Translations under genes and position numbers: made by a program | DNA from: Candidatus Paralachnospira sangeri | GTDB lineage: Bacteria > Bacillota > Clostridia > Lachnospirales > Lachnospiraceae | Direction of reading: 5' to 3' | DNA length: 60,090 nt | Assembly: GCA_904397815.1 (NCBI GenBank) | Contig: CAJFOT010000065.1 | Coordinates: 1-60,090 of the forward strand | Shown: one piece after another, positions 9,055 through 17,679 of the stretch | Position numbering within the stretch: the first letter of the stretch is position 1 | How the letters are laid out: each line of letters starts with the position of its first letter | Notes under the pieces: generated by a model | What the model saw: only the letters and a program-made list of their open reading frames with translations | Told to the model about the DNA's origin: nothing | The model's database searches: none

Positions 9055-9480
9055 ATGGATAAAGAATTGCTGGCTGAGCATTATATACAGGAAGGAAACT
9101 GCTGTACCGCGGCGATTCTGCGGGCGGCGATGGAACTGAAGGGCTGCGGGCAGCAGGAAGATCTGGTCCAGGCGGCATCCGGGCTGTGCGGCGGCATTCA
9201 CGCCGGGCAGAACTGCGGAGCCCTGACCGGCGGGGCCATGATGCTGTCCCTGTTCGACAGAGCAGCTGCGGCTTCCTTTATGATTCCGGAGCTGGTGGAG
9301 TGGTTTGACAGCGTATACGGCATGGAATACGGCTCCATAAACTGCGAGGACATCGCCGGGCCGGACAGGCGCCATAAGGCAGAGCGGTGCAGGCCGCTGA
9401 TCAATGCGGTGTACCGGAAATGTCTGGAGCTGCTGGAAGAGTATTTATCAGATGCGGGGAGGCTTCCCGGCGAGTGGTGA
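9055..9480 (+). CDS. C_GCAxxG_C_C family protein (DVU_1555-type)
   Basis: Protein of 141 aa rich in conserved cysteines: C16-C17, C31, C45 (GLCGG), C54 (CGALTGG), then C97, C112 and C123. The order C-x-GxCG-x8-CGALTGG defines the C_GCAxxG_C_C family, a redox or metal-binding family whose biochemical role is unsettled. GAGGAGG eight bases before the ATG supports the start. It sits between a metallochaperone-like GTPase and a NifX-like protein. A member of this family (DVU_1555) is known to me beside Desulfovibrio aldehyde oxidoreductase genes. The function here is unknown; handling of a metal cluster or thiol group is a guess. Confidence 0.8.
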   Translation: MDKELLAEHYIQEGNCCTAAILRAAMELKGCGQQEDLVQAASGLCGGIHAGQNCGALTGGAMMLSLFDRAAAASFMIPELVEWFDSVYGMEYGSINCEDIAGPDRRHKAERCRPLINAVYRKCLELLEEYLSDAGRLPGEW

Positions 9481-9530
9481 ACAGATGGTTCATCCTTCAG
9501 AGGGAGCCCTGAAAGTGAGAGGTGACAGGA

Positions 9531-9932
9531 ATGATGTATATTGCGGCAATGACAGAAGGGCCGGGGGCAGATGGAATTGTGGCGCCGGCATTTGCGGACG
9601 CGGGATATCTGCTGATTCTGGACGGAGAGACGGGAGAGGTGACGGCTTCCTATGCCAGAGGCGGGATGGATGACTGCGATCTGGCCGGAAAAATTGTAGA
9701 GCATGACTGTGAGGCGGTTTTGTGTGGCCCCATTGAGGAGGCTCCTTTTATTATCATTGCGGATGAAGGATGTGTCACCCGTTACCAGGCCGGCGGGCTG
9801 ACGGCCCGGGAGGCGCTGCGGCGGATGAATGCTTACCAGCTGGAGATGATTCCTGATTTTATCGGCGGCACAGGCTGCGGCTCCGGTCAGGAGTCTAACT
9901 GCTGCCATAGTCATGGAGATGAGGATGAATAG
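9531..9932 (+). CDS. NifX/NafY-like dinitrogenase cofactor-type domain protein
   Basis: Protein of 133 aa resembling the small single-domain proteins related to NifX, NifY and the C-terminus of NifB, which bind Fe-Mo cofactor or its precursors. Visible features are the opening MYIAAMTEGPGADG, an alternating beta-strand pattern, YxAGGLTAREALRRMN, and a His/Cys-rich tail (GCGSGQESNCCHSHGDEDE). AGGTGA lies just upstream of the ATG at 9531. Its last codons overlap the start region of the radical SAM gene. In a Mo operon without nitrogenase genes, a carrier or storage role for Mo or its cofactor is plausible but inferred. Confidence 0.65.
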   Translation: MMYIAAMTEGPGADGIVAPAFADAGYLLILDGETGEVTASYARGGMDDCDLAGKIVEHDCEAVLCGPIEEAPFIIIADEGCVTRYQAGGLTAREALRRMNAYQLEMIPDFIGGTGCGSGQESNCCHSHGDEDE

Positions 9933-11295
9933 AGGGGAACAAAAGGGATTTCCCCAGAACACCAGATCCGTCTGCCCTGTCTGCCTGAGACCGGTGCCGG
10001 CCCGCCGTGTCTGGCGGGAGAATGGGATCTGGATGGAGAAGACCTGCCCGGTTCACGGAGATTTCCGGGTGCCTGTGTGGCGCAACCGGCTGGATTATAA
10101 CAGATGGCGGGCGGGGACGCCCCTGCTGGAAGAGGGCGAGGGACAGGACTGTCCCGGCGGCTGCGGCAGCTGCGGGGGTCATGGGCAGGGAACCTGCTGT
10201 GCCCTGCTGGAGGTGACGTCCCGGTGCGATTTAAACTGCCGGTTCTGCTTCGCCGAGGGCGGTGCGGTCTGTCAGGAGCTGTCTCTGGAGGCACTGAAAG
10301 AGGCGGTGGATCAGATCATGGAGCAGGGGAAAAATCCTCTGCTCCAGCTGTCAGGCGGAGAGCCTGCTGTGCGGGATGATCTGCCGGAGCTGGTCCGCTA
10401 TGCCAGGGAACGGGGCGCGCCTTATGTGCAGCTGAATACCAACGGAATACGGCTGGCCCGTGACCCGGACTATGTCAGGCGGCTGGCCCGGGCCGGCCTG
10501 TCTTTTGTCTTTCTCCAGTTTGACGGCGTGACAGACCAGGTGTACCGGCAGCTGCGGGGACAGTCTCTGCTGGAGACGAAGCAGGAGGCGATCCGGAACT
10601 GTGACGCCTGCCGCCTGGGGGTAACGCTGGTGCCCACTGTGGTCCGGGGCGTGAATGAGGATCAGTTGGGCAGGATCACGGCGCTGGGCGCCTCTTTGTC
10701 TCCCGCTGTGCGGGGGATCCATTTCCAGCCGGTATCCTATTTCGGCCGCTGCCCTGCCATGCCTGCGGATGACTGGCGCTATACCCTGGATGAACTTCTG
10801 GCAGATTTATGCCAGCAGACAGGACTGCCGCCGGAGGCTTTTACCCCCTCCCGCTGCGACCATCCCATGTGTGGATTTCACGGAGTCTTTCTGGCGGAGA
10901 GAGATGGAAGACTGCGGCCCCTGACCGGGAGAGCGGCCTGCCGGTCCGTAAGGGGAACAGAGTCCGGAAAGGGAACAGAAGGCGGGCAGGCCCAGAGCCT
11001 GTTCACCAGCCCTGCGCAGAACCGGGCTTATGTAGGCCGGCACTGGATGCGCAGAGATGCAGAGAGCGGCCTCCGGGACTATGGACGGAGTGAGGAGACG
11101 CCGGATATGGCGGCTTTTCTGAGGCGGGTGCGAAGCAGCTCCTTTACGCTGACCGCCATGGCCTTTCAGGACGCAGGCAATCTGGACATTGAGCGGCTGC
11201 GCCGGTGCAGCCTTCATGTGTACGACCGGGGGAGACTGAGGCCTTTCTGCGCCCGCTATCTGTCGCCGCTGAAGCCGGGTGAGCCTAATATATAG
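9925..11295 (+). CDS. Radical SAM protein with N-terminal zinc-type module (TrsS/MJ0619-like)
   Basis: Protein of 456 aa. The N-terminal part has C17-P-V-C20 and C41-P-V-H-G, then C76, C80 and C83 in a Gly/Cys-rich stretch. The radical SAM motif is C101-x3-C105-x2-C108 (SRCDLNCRFCF), with SGGEP near residue 146. The CPxC...CPxHG head followed by radical SAM is the layout of MJ0619-like enzymes and of the radical SAM (seleno)protein called TrsS; here the sites are ordinary cysteines. The ATG at 9925 has GGAG six bases before it and overlaps the previous gene; an in-frame ATG at 9913 is an alternative. A cysteine-containing C-terminus follows. The substrate is unknown. It is followed closely by a methyltransferase and a CoA-ligase-like gene, so it probably modifies a small molecule or cofactor. 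Confidence 0.8.
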   Translation: MNRGEQKGFPQNTRSVCPVCLRPVPARRVWRENGIWMEKTCPVHGDFRVPVWRNRLDYNRWRAGTPLLEEGEGQDCPGGCGSCGGHGQGTCCALLEVTSRCDLNCRFCFAEGGAVCQELSLEALKEAVDQIMEQGKNPLLQLSGGEPAVRDDLPELVRYARERGAPYVQLNTNGIRLARDPDYVRRLARAGLSFVFLQFDGVTDQVYRQLRGQSLLETKQEAIRNCDACRLGVTLVPTVVRGVNEDQLGRITALGASLSPAVRGIHFQPVSYFGRCPAMPADDWRYTLDELLADLCQQTGLPPEAFTPSRCDHPMCGFHGVFLAERDGRLRPLTGRAACRSVRGTESGKGTEGGQAQSLFTSPAQNRAYVGRHWMRRDAESGLRDYGRSEETPDMAAFLRRVRSSSFTLTAMAFQDAGNLDIERLRRCSLHVYDRGRLRPFCARYLSPLKPGEPNI

Positions 11296-11313
11296 AACAG
11301 GGATGAGAAACAG

Positions 11314-11910
11314 ATGAAGATCAGTCCGTTTATGCCCGGCGTGCTGGAACAGCTGCTGCCGGGGCAGGGAAATATTCTGGAGATCGGATGCGGAAGTGGA
11401 GCGCTTCTCGCCAGCCTGGCTTCTTCCGGGCGGTACAGCCTGGAGGGGATTGACGCGGATCCGGAGGCGGTCCGCCAGGCCCGGGCAGCCGGGCTGCGGG
11501 TCAGAGAAGGGCGGGCGGAGAAGCTGCCCTATAGCATAGATACCTTTGACGCTGTGGTGATGGAGTGTGTATTCTCCCTGTGCCGTCCATGGCAGACAGT
11601 CAGTGAGCTGGCCCGGGTGCTGCGGCCCGGCGGCTGGGCTGTAATCGCGGACTTATACTCCGGTACGGAAAATGTGACCCTTTCTGCCAGCCGGATGGTA
11701 AAGCATCTGTATGTGCCGGAGACGCTGGAGCTGTTTTTCCGGGGACGGATGCGGCTGGAAAAATATCAGGATTACACTTCCCGGCTGCGGTCCATGTTTT
11801 TTCAGATGATGATGGACCGGACAGCCCGCGGATGTGTGGCAGACAGCGATCTGCTGGTAATGAAAACAGCGAAGGCGGGGTACGGCGTATGGCTTTGGAA
11901 AAAAATTTAA
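11314..11910 (+). CDS. Class I SAM-dependent methyltransferase (DVU_1556-type)
   Basis: Protein of 198 aa with SAM-binding motif I (ILEIGCGSGALLASL near residues 21-35), an acidic residue at the end of strand 2 (GIDADP) and motif III-like VLRPGGWAVIADL. The C-terminal third has aromatic and methionine-rich helices (RSMFFQMMMD). It overlaps the next gene by 22 bases and lies 18 bases after the radical SAM gene. This close pairing suggests that the two act on the same molecule. The family association with Desulfovibrio DVU_1556 rests on gene order and type, not on a search. Confidence 0.75.
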   Translation: MKISPFMPGVLEQLLPGQGNILEIGCGSGALLASLASSGRYSLEGIDADPEAVRQARAAGLRVREGRAEKLPYSIDTFDAVVMECVFSLCRPWQTVSELARVLRPGGWAVIADLYSGTENVTLSASRMVKHLYVPETLELFFRGRMRLEKYQDYTSRLRSMFFQMMMDRTARGCVADSDLLVMKTAKAGYGVWLWKKI

Positions 11911-13058
11911 TGGCCGATACAGAGAAATTTATGAGGACTTATCCGCCGCTGTCTGAGGCAGAAGCACTGGAGCAGCTGAACCGGCAGATCGCCCGGATAC
12001 GGGCAGTCAGCCCTTTTTACGCCAGACGTTATGCCGGGCTGTCTGCGGAACCTCTCTCCTCTCTGGAAGAATTGAAAACTTTGCCCTGTATGACCCAGAA
12101 GGATATTGTCCGCGGCGGGAAACAGCTGCTCTGCTGTCCGCCCGGCCAGGTTCGCCGGATGGTGACGATGCAGACTTCCGGGACGACAGGGGCGCCGAAA
12201 CGGCTGGCCTTTTCTGACCGGGATCTGGCTGACACAGCAGACTTTTTCCGGGAGGGAATGAGACTGCTCTGCGGGCCGGGAGACCGGGTGATGATTTTCA
12301 TGCCTGGCAGTCATCCGGATGGCCTGTGCGACCTGCTCTCCAGAGGGATCAGAGGCTTCGGCGGGATTCCGCGGGTTTACGGGCCGATCAGGGATTATGC
12401 CGATGCGGCCCGGGTGTGCCAGGCCTGGATGCCGGAGGTGATGGTGGGGGTTCCTGTCCAGATCCGCCGGCTGGCCCTGACTGCCCCCGATCTGCGGCCC
12501 CGCAGGGTTCTGCTGTCGGCAGACTACGGGGCGCCGGCTCTCTTTCAGACCGTTGAACGGGTATGGGGCTGTCAGGCGCTGAATCATTATGGTATGACGG
12601 AGAGCGGCCTGGGCTGTGCGGTGGAAACCCCGGTCAGAGACGGCATGCATATCCGCCGGGATATCCTGCTGGAAACCCTGGAGGACGGGGAACTGGCCCT
12701 GACCACCCTGCGCCGTCAGGCTATGCCGCTGATCCGCTACCGTACCGGTGACCTGGGAGAGATTCTTTCGGGAGGAATCCTGAAAGCTGTGTACGGAAGA
12801 AAGGCGGAGCGGGAACAGAAGCTGTCCGTTTGCCGGCTGGATCAGATTCTTTTCGCCTGTGACCCGGTTCTGGATTATCAGGCCGGCATCAGAGACGGCT
12901 GTCTGACTGTGGCTGTGGCCGGAGGCCGGGCGGCAGAGACGGCGGCGGGAAAAGCGCTGGAGGAAGCGGGGCTGGGCATGGCCGTCAAGGTATATGAGGA
13001 TGAAAATGTTTTTTCTGACGGCGTTCATAAGCGATCTGTCAGAACAGAGGAAGGGTGA
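11889..13058 (+). CDS. AMP-dependent CoA-ligase-like enzyme (DVU_1553-type)
   Basis: Adenylate-forming enzyme of 389 aa, related to phenylacetate-CoA ligases. It carries the phosphate-binding loop TSGTTGAPKR (near residue 95), YGMTESG (near 235) and YRTGDLGE (near 285). The usual C-terminal lid domain is shortened; the last 110 residues are divergent. Such enzymes activate a carboxylate as acyl-AMP and transfer it, usually to CoA. The ATG at 11889 (AAGGCGGGG upstream) is chosen; an ATG at 11910 would overlap the previous stop. A ligase inside a Mo-enzyme maturation operon is unexpected: it may activate the acid product of the oxidoreductase, or join parts of an unusual ligand. Neither can be settled from sequence. 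Confidence 0.8.
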   Translation: MALEKNLMADTEKFMRTYPPLSEAEALEQLNRQIARIRAVSPFYARRYAGLSAEPLSSLEELKTLPCMTQKDIVRGGKQLLCCPPGQVRRMVTMQTSGTTGAPKRLAFSDRDLADTADFFREGMRLLCGPGDRVMIFMPGSHPDGLCDLLSRGIRGFGGIPRVYGPIRDYADAARVCQAWMPEVMVGVPVQIRRLALTAPDLRPRRVLLSADYGAPALFQTVERVWGCQALNHYGMTESGLGCAVETPVRDGMHIRRDILLETLEDGELALTTLRRQAMPLIRYRTGDLGEILSGGILKAVYGRKAEREQKLSVCRLDQILFACDPVLDYQAGIRDGCLTVAVAGGRAAETAAGKALEEAGLGMAVKVYEDENVFSDGVHKRSVRTEEG

Positions 13059-13100
13059 TTTCCGGCGGAAAGAAAACAGATATGGAAACGGAGATGGAGG

Positions 13101-13751
13101 ATGGGAAGGACAGAGATGGAGAGAATGAAAAAAACAGGTGCCGTCATAGCGGCTGCCGGTCTGTCATCCCGGATGGGTGCCTTTAAGCCTCTCCTGCCCC
13201 TGGGGGATACCACCATCATCGGTCAGGGGATCAGGACGCTGCGGCAGGCCGGCGTGTTGCCGATTGTGGCGGTGACCGGCAGGGAATCACAACGGCTCAC
13301 AGCCTATCTGGAGGAGCTGGGGGTAATCTGTGTGTACAACAGCCGGTATGAGACCACAGACATGTTCGCCTCTCTCTGTCTGGGGATGAGACGGCTGAAG
13401 GGAGAGGCAGACCGGTTTTTCTTTCTGCCCGGCGATATTCCCCTGTTCCGGCGGGAGACACTGCTGGCCCTTCAGCAGGCCATGGATCAGACCGGCTGCG
13501 ATCTGGTTCAGCCGGTGTGGGATGGCAGAGGCGGTCATCCTGTCCTGATCCGATCGGATCAGATTCCGGCGCTGCTGGACTGGCAGGGAGAAGGCGGACT
13601 GAGAGGCGCCATGGAGGACATTATAATAAAGAAGAAACAGCTGCCGGTCCAGGATCCGGGAATTCGGTTAGATGCAGATACCCGTGAGGATTATAAGCGG
13701 CTGCTGAGGCTGGCGGAGGAATCTGCCGGCGGCAATACAGGAACGAGGTGA
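13101..13751 (+). CDS. MobA/MocA-like nucleotidyltransferase (DVU_1551-type)
   Basis: Protein of 216 aa with the NTP-transferase signature AAAGLSSRMG...KP (residues 17-30), a later PGDIP metal-binding aspartate near residue 116, and GHPVLI near 148. MocA adds CMP to molybdopterin to give the cytosine-dinucleotide cofactor used by xanthine-oxidase-family enzymes, which fits the enzyme at the head of the operon. The order of motifs fits both MocA and related sugar nucleotidyltransferases. Context favours molybdopterin. The ATG at 13101 has GGAG seven bases upstream; ATGs at 13116 and 13125 are alternative starts. Confidence 0.8.
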   Translation: MGRTEMERMKKTGAVIAAAGLSSRMGAFKPLLPLGDTTIIGQGIRTLRQAGVLPIVAVTGRESQRLTAYLEELGVICVYNSRYETTDMFASLCLGMRRLKGEADRFFFLPGDIPLFRRETLLALQQAMDQTGCDLVQPVWDGRGGHPVLIRSDQIPALLDWQGEGGLRGAMEDIIIKKKQLPVQDPGIRLDADTREDYKRLLRLAEESAGGNTGTR

Positions 13752-13759
13752 GAGCTTTT

Positions 13760-14785
13760 ATGAAGCTGATGAAAACTGAAGATGCTGTGGGACAAGTGCT
13801 CTGTCACGATATCACCCAGATTATCAGAGGGGTGACAAAGGATGCGGTGTTTCGGAAGGGCCATGTCATCACAGAGGAGGACATCCCGGTGCTGCTCAGC
13901 GTGGGCAAGGAACATGTGTATATCTGGGAGAAAGATGAAAATATGCTCCATGAAAATGAGGCGGCGGATATTCTGCGCCAGATCTGTCAGAGTGATGGAA
14001 TGCATGCCACCGAGCCCAAGGAAGGAAAAATCGAGCTGATCGCTGACACAGACGGGCTGCTGATGGTGAACCTGGAGGGATTGCGGGCGGTCAATGAACT
14101 GGGAGATATGATGATTGCTGCCAGGACTTCCGGCTTCCCGGTGAAAAAAGGGGATAAGCTGTGCGGCACCAGGGTGATTCCGCTGGTGATCGGAAAGGAA
14201 CGGATGGCCCTGGCCCGCCAGGCAGCAGGCAGCAAGCCGCTGCTGAAGCTGTATCCGATGAAACCGAAAACCTATGGCGTGGTCACCACAGGCAGCGAGG
14301 TATTTTACGGGCGGATAGAGGACACCTTTACGCCGGTAATCGAGGAAAAACTGAAAGAATACGGATGTGAAATGAAGCTGCATCAGACCGTCAGTGATGA
14401 CCCGGAGGAGATCGTCCGGGCGATCTGTCAGATGCGGGACGCGGGCCTGGATATGATTTTCTGCACCGGGGGCATGAGTGTGGACCCGGACGACAGGACC
14501 CCTCTGGCCATCCGCCGGAGCGGTGCCCACATTGTATCCTACGGCGCACCGGTGCTGCCGGGCGCCATGTTTCTGATGGCTTATCTGGAGGACGGGCGTC
14601 CCGTATGCGGCCTGCCGGGCTGTGTCATGTATGCGAAGAGAACCATATTTGACCTGGTCCTTCCCCGGCTGCTGGCTGATGTGCCGGTGACGGCCCGGTG
14701 GCTGGCAGGTCTGGGCAATGGCGGTCTGTGCCTGAACTGTCCGGAATGTCATTTCCCCAACTGCGGTTTCGGGAAAGGTGTGTAA
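13760..14785 (+). CDS. MoeA-like molybdopterin-binding protein
   Basis: Protein of 341 aa with the MoCF-binding-type core: VVTTGSEVFYGRI near residue 175, FCTGGMSVDPDDRT near 235, and GLPGCVMYAKRT near 285. MoeA inserts molybdenum into adenylylated molybdopterin; this shorter relative lacks an obvious complete MoeA N-terminal domain architecture. It ends in a cysteine-rich tail (CLNCPECHFPNCGFGKG), which looks like a metal site. The ATG at 13760 follows GAGGTGAG at seven bases. It is separated from the nucleotidyltransferase by eight bases and precedes modA. The role in the last steps of Mo-cofactor assembly is inferred from family and context. Confidence 0.82.
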   Translation: MKLMKTEDAVGQVLCHDITQIIRGVTKDAVFRKGHVITEEDIPVLLSVGKEHVYIWEKDENMLHENEAADILRQICQSDGMHATEPKEGKIELIADTDGLLMVNLEGLRAVNELGDMMIAARTSGFPVKKGDKLCGTRVIPLVIGKERMALARQAAGSKPLLKLYPMKPKTYGVVTTGSEVFYGRIEDTFTPVIEEKLKEYGCEMKLHQTVSDDPEEIVRAICQMRDAGLDMIFCTGGMSVDPDDRTPLAIRRSGAHIVSYGAPVLPGAMFLMAYLEDGRPVCGLPGCVMYAKRTIFDLVLPRLLADVPVTARWLAGLGNGGLCLNCPECHFPNCGFGKGV

Positions 14786-14804
14786 ATCAGCAGTTTTCAT
14801 TCGG

Positions 14805-14836
14805 TTGCAGCGTGTGTAAACGCACACATGTAATAA
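14805..14836 (+). promoter_or_regulatory. Small palindrome before modA, possible operator
   Basis: GTGTG-N6-CACAC (14812-14827) is a perfect inverted repeat in the 94-base gap between the MoeA-like gene and modA. It is followed by an A/T-rich stretch (TAATAATATA) and preceded by TTGCAG at 14805-14810. It could be a regulator site or a weak internal promoter for modABC. I cannot name a regulator. Confidence 0.3.
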
Positions 14837-14879
14837 TATATCAAATCCCTGAAAGACGGGTAGAAATGGAGTGTTTTTT

Positions 14880-15833
14880 ATGAAAAAAAGAATGATGGCG
14901 CTGCTGATGGCTGTGCTGATGGCGGGACTGACCGCCTGCTCTTCTGACACAGGAGAGACAGCGGGAACCACAGAAGGAGCTGCCGCGTCTGCGGAAGAAA
15001 CAGCAGCACAGGAGACAACAGCACAGGAGACTGAGGCAGCAGAAACAGAAGGAGAAACAGAAGGGACGGAAGGGGCGTCCGGAGACGGCGGCGAAGAAGT
15101 AGAATTGACCGTATTTGCCGCGGCCTCCATGACAGAGACACTGGGAGAAATCTCCGATCTGTATGCCCAGGTGGCCCCTGACGTGAAGTTAAGCTTTAAC
15201 TTCGATTCCTCAGGAACCCTGAAAACCCAGATTGAGGAAGGAGCAGCGTGCGACCTGTTCATCTCCGCGGGACAGCTGCAGATGGATCAGCTGGATATCG
15301 AGGCAGACCCTTCTGTGAACACAGACGGGCTGGACTATGTGGCGGAGGGCACCAGAATAAACTTGCTGGAAAATAAGGTGACCCTGGTGACAAATGAAGA
15401 AAATACAGCTGGCATTGCCAGCTTTGATGATTTAAGCCAGAAGCTGTCAGAGGGCGGAATCCTGATGGCTATGGGCAACAGCGATGTGCCGGTGGGACAG
15501 TATACTCAGAAGATTCTGGAGTACTATGGGCTGGACGAAGAGGCGCTGGCGGCAGACGGCGTGATTACTTATGGAAGCAATGTAAAGGAAGTGACCACCC
15601 AGGTCTCTGAGGGCGTTGTGGACTGCGGTGTGGTATACTGTACAGACGCCTTCAGCGCAGGCCTGACCGTGGTGGATTCTGCCACAGAGGAAATGTGCGG
15701 CCAGGTGATCTACCCGGCGGCAGTGATGAAAAACAGTGCAAACCAGGAAGCGGCCCAGGCGTTTCTGGACTATCTGACCACAGATGAGGCGATGGCAGTA
15801 TTTGAAGCTGTCGGCTTCTCGCCGGCTGAATAA
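14880..15833 (+). CDS. modA: Molybdate-binding lipoprotein ModA
   Basis: Extracellular solute-binding lipoprotein of 317 aa. A signal peptide ends in the lipobox LTAC (Cys20). A low-complexity linker rich in Glu, Thr and Ala (about residues 22-72) then tethers the binding domain. The core begins FAAASMTETL and continues with FNFDSSGTL, as in ModA-type molybdate/tungstate binders. The ATG at 14880 has GGAG eight bases before it. It is the first gene of modABC and lies directly after the cofactor genes, so it supplies their substrate. Tungstate cannot be excluded as the ligand. Confidence 0.93.
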   Translation: MKKRMMALLMAVLMAGLTACSSDTGETAGTTEGAAASAEETAAQETTAQETEAAETEGETEGTEGASGDGGEEVELTVFAAASMTETLGEISDLYAQVAPDVKLSFNFDSSGTLKTQIEEGAACDLFISAGQLQMDQLDIEADPSVNTDGLDYVAEGTRINLLENKVTLVTNEENTAGIASFDDLSQKLSEGGILMAMGNSDVPVGQYTQKILEYYGLDEEALAADGVITYGSNVKEVTTQVSEGVVDCGVVYCTDAFSAGLTVVDSATEEMCGQVIYPAAVMKNSANQEAAQAFLDYLTTDEAMAVFEAVGFSPAE

Positions 15834-15836
15834 CCG

Positions 15837-16511
15837 ATGGACTGGTATCCCTTGTGGAACTCTCTCAGGATTGCGGCCATCAGCAGTGTGATTGTCTTTT
15901 TCAGCGGCATTTTCCTGGCCTACTACGCCGCCCGGCTGCCCCGGGCGGTGAAATGTATCATGGATGTGGTGCTGACGCTGCCGATGGTGCTGCCGCCCAC
16001 TGTATGCGGGTATTTCCTCCTGGTGGCATTCAGCCCCAGGAGGGTGCTGGGCAGCTTTCTGGCGGCCCATGGAATCCGCTTTGTCATGAGCTGGTACGGA
16101 GGCATCCTGGCAGCGGTGGTGGTGGCCTATCCGCTGATGTATCGCACAGCCAGAGGCGCCTTTGAGAGTTTCGATGAAAACCTGGCTTATTCCGGACAGA
16201 CACTGGGCCTGTCCAACATTTATATCTTCTGGCGCATCCGGATGCCGGCCTGCCGTCAGGGCATCCTGGCAGGGGTTGTTCTGGCTTTTGCCAGAGCGCT
16301 GGGAGAGTACGGTGCCACTACCATGCTGATCGGCTATACCCCCGGACGCACTGCCACCATCTCCACCACAGTCTATCAGCTGTGGCGCACCGGGGATGAC
16401 AGCGGCGCCTTTTTCTGGGTTATGGTAAACTTGGCTATCAGTGTGGCGGTGCTGCTGGTGGTGAATCTGATGGAGAGAAGACAGAAGGAGCAGAAACGAT
16501 TATGGGCCTGA
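15837..16511 (+). CDS. modB: Molybdate ABC transporter permease ModB
   Basis: Inner-membrane permease of 224 aa with about five hydrophobic helices. The EAA-type cytoplasmic loop (FDENLAYSGQTLGLSNIYIFWRI, starting near residue 114) and ALGEYGATTMLIG (near 160) are typical of ModB. It starts three bases after modA and its end overlaps modC by 10 bases, so the three proteins are made together. In this gene order it forms the channel fed by ModA and driven by ModC. Confidence 0.93.
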   Translation: MDWYPLWNSLRIAAISSVIVFFSGIFLAYYAARLPRAVKCIMDVVLTLPMVLPPTVCGYFLLVAFSPRRVLGSFLAAHGIRFVMSWYGGILAAVVVAYPLMYRTARGAFESFDENLAYSGQTLGLSNIYIFWRIRMPACRQGILAGVVLAFARALGEYGATTMLIGYTPGRTATISTTVYQLWRTGDDSGAFFWVMVNLAISVAVLLVVNLMERRQKEQKRLWA

Positions 16512-17563
16512 CAGTTGAGATCAGAAAACAGATGGGAGATTTCTCCCTGCGGGTCTCCCTGGAAAATGAAGTGCCGGTTCTCGGCCTTCTGGGCGCCTCC
16601 GGCTGCGGCAAGAGCATGACCTTGAAATGTATCGCCGGAATCGAAAAGCCGGACAGCGGGCGCATCCTTCTGGACGGGGAAACCCTCTTTGATTCGGAAA
16701 AGGGTATCAATCTGCCGCCTCAGAAACGGCGGGTAGGCTATCTGTTCCAGAACTATGCCCTTTTTCCCAATATGAATGTGTGGCAGAACATCCAGTGCGG
16801 CCTGAAATGGGAAAAGGATAAGGAAAAGAAAAAACAGGCAGCCCGGGAAATGATTCAGCTGATGCGGCTGGAAGGGCTGGAGCGCCATCGGCCTGCCCAA
16901 CTGTCCGGCGGCCAGGCCCAGCGGACGGCGCTGGCCAGGATTCTGGTGAACCGACCCAGGCTTCTGCTGCTGGATGAGCCTTTTTCCGCTCTGGACAGCC
17001 ATCTGCGGTACAGCCTCCAGCTGGAGATGATTGATCTGCTGAAACAGTTCGGGGTTAATGCGGTGCTGGTAACCCATGACAGAGATGAAGCCTATCATAT
17101 GTGCCAGCGGATCGGCGTGATGGATCAGGGAAGAATGGTAATCATTAAAGAGACGAAGGAACTGTTTGCCGCGCCGGAGCTGGAGCGGGCGGCGGCCCTG
17201 ACCGGCTGCAAAAATATCGTCCGGGCCAGGAAAGCGGGAGAATATCTGGCCCGGATTCCTGACTGGGGCATCACACTGGAGACCGGGGAACCGCTGCGGG
17301 ATGATCTGTGGGGCGTGGCTGTCAGGGCCCACTACTTTAATCCCCGGACCCGCCACAACCGGATCCCTGTCACCTATGCTTATCAGATTGAAGAACCCTT
17401 CGAGTGGAACATCCAGTTTCGCACAGCGGGACAGAAACCCGGCACTCCGAACCTGTGGTGGCGGGTGCCAAAAGACAGAAAACCTGAGCCTCTGCCGGCA
17501 GAGCTGGGGATCGCCCCGGTAAATGTTCTGCCCCTTTATCCTGACCCTGGCAGGGAGGGCTGA
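16502..17563 (+). CDS. modC: Molybdate ABC transporter ATPase ModC
   Basis: ABC ATPase of 353 aa with Walker A GASGCGKS (near residue 34), signature LSGGQAQR (near 133), Walker B LLLLDEPFSALD (near 153) and the switch histidine in VTHD. After residue 230 comes a C-terminal region of about 120 aa that does not read as a standard Mop/TOBE pair and could be a divergent regulatory domain. It overlaps modB by 10 bases. Energises molybdate uptake. Confidence 0.9.
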   Translation: MGLTVEIRKQMGDFSLRVSLENEVPVLGLLGASGCGKSMTLKCIAGIEKPDSGRILLDGETLFDSEKGINLPPQKRRVGYLFQNYALFPNMNVWQNIQCGLKWEKDKEKKKQAAREMIQLMRLEGLERHRPAQLSGGQAQRTALARILVNRPRLLLLDEPFSALDSHLRYSLQLEMIDLLKQFGVNAVLVTHDRDEAYHMCQRIGVMDQGRMVIIKETKELFAAPELERAAALTGCKNIVRARKAGEYLARIPDWGITLETGEPLRDDLWGVAVRAHYFNPRTRHNRIPVTYAYQIEEPFEWNIQFRTAGQKPGTPNLWWRVPKDRKPEPLPAELGIAPVNVLPLYPDPGREG

Positions 17564-17637
17564 AAACATCAGCGCGGAGACGGGGATAACCGGCAATCAA
17601 ACTGTTGATGAGGCAGGCAGAAAACAGGCGTACAGGT

Positions 17638-17653
17638 GCGTCAGCAGTGACGC
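17638..17653 (+). other. Perfect hairpin in the modC-xdhC gap
   Basis: GCGTCA-GCAG-TGACGC is a six-base-pair perfect stem with a four-base loop, followed by TAAAAAAG. It lacks a T-tract on the + strand, so it is not a standard terminator. It may tune expression of the next gene. The rest of the 116-base gap shows nothing else. Confidence 0.4.
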
Positions 17654-17679
17654 TAAAAAAGTAGAAATGAGGAGATCAT

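Noticed and set aside
9925-11295. Selenocysteine in the radical SAM protein
   Set aside because: Relatives can be selenoproteins, but the cluster positions here are Cys codons (101, 105, 108) and no in-frame TGA precedes the stop.
13691-15262. 523-codon minus-strand frame over the MoeA-like and modA genes
   Set aside because: It crosses two well-supported genes and includes the reverse of the low-complexity ModA linker.
16376-17596. 406-codon minus-strand frame over modC
   Set aside because: Antisense to a complete ABC ATPase, with no motif of its own.
17638-17653. Terminator between modC and the XdhC gene
   Set aside because: A perfect but short stem followed by A-run, not T-run, on the coding strand; kept as a hairpin only.
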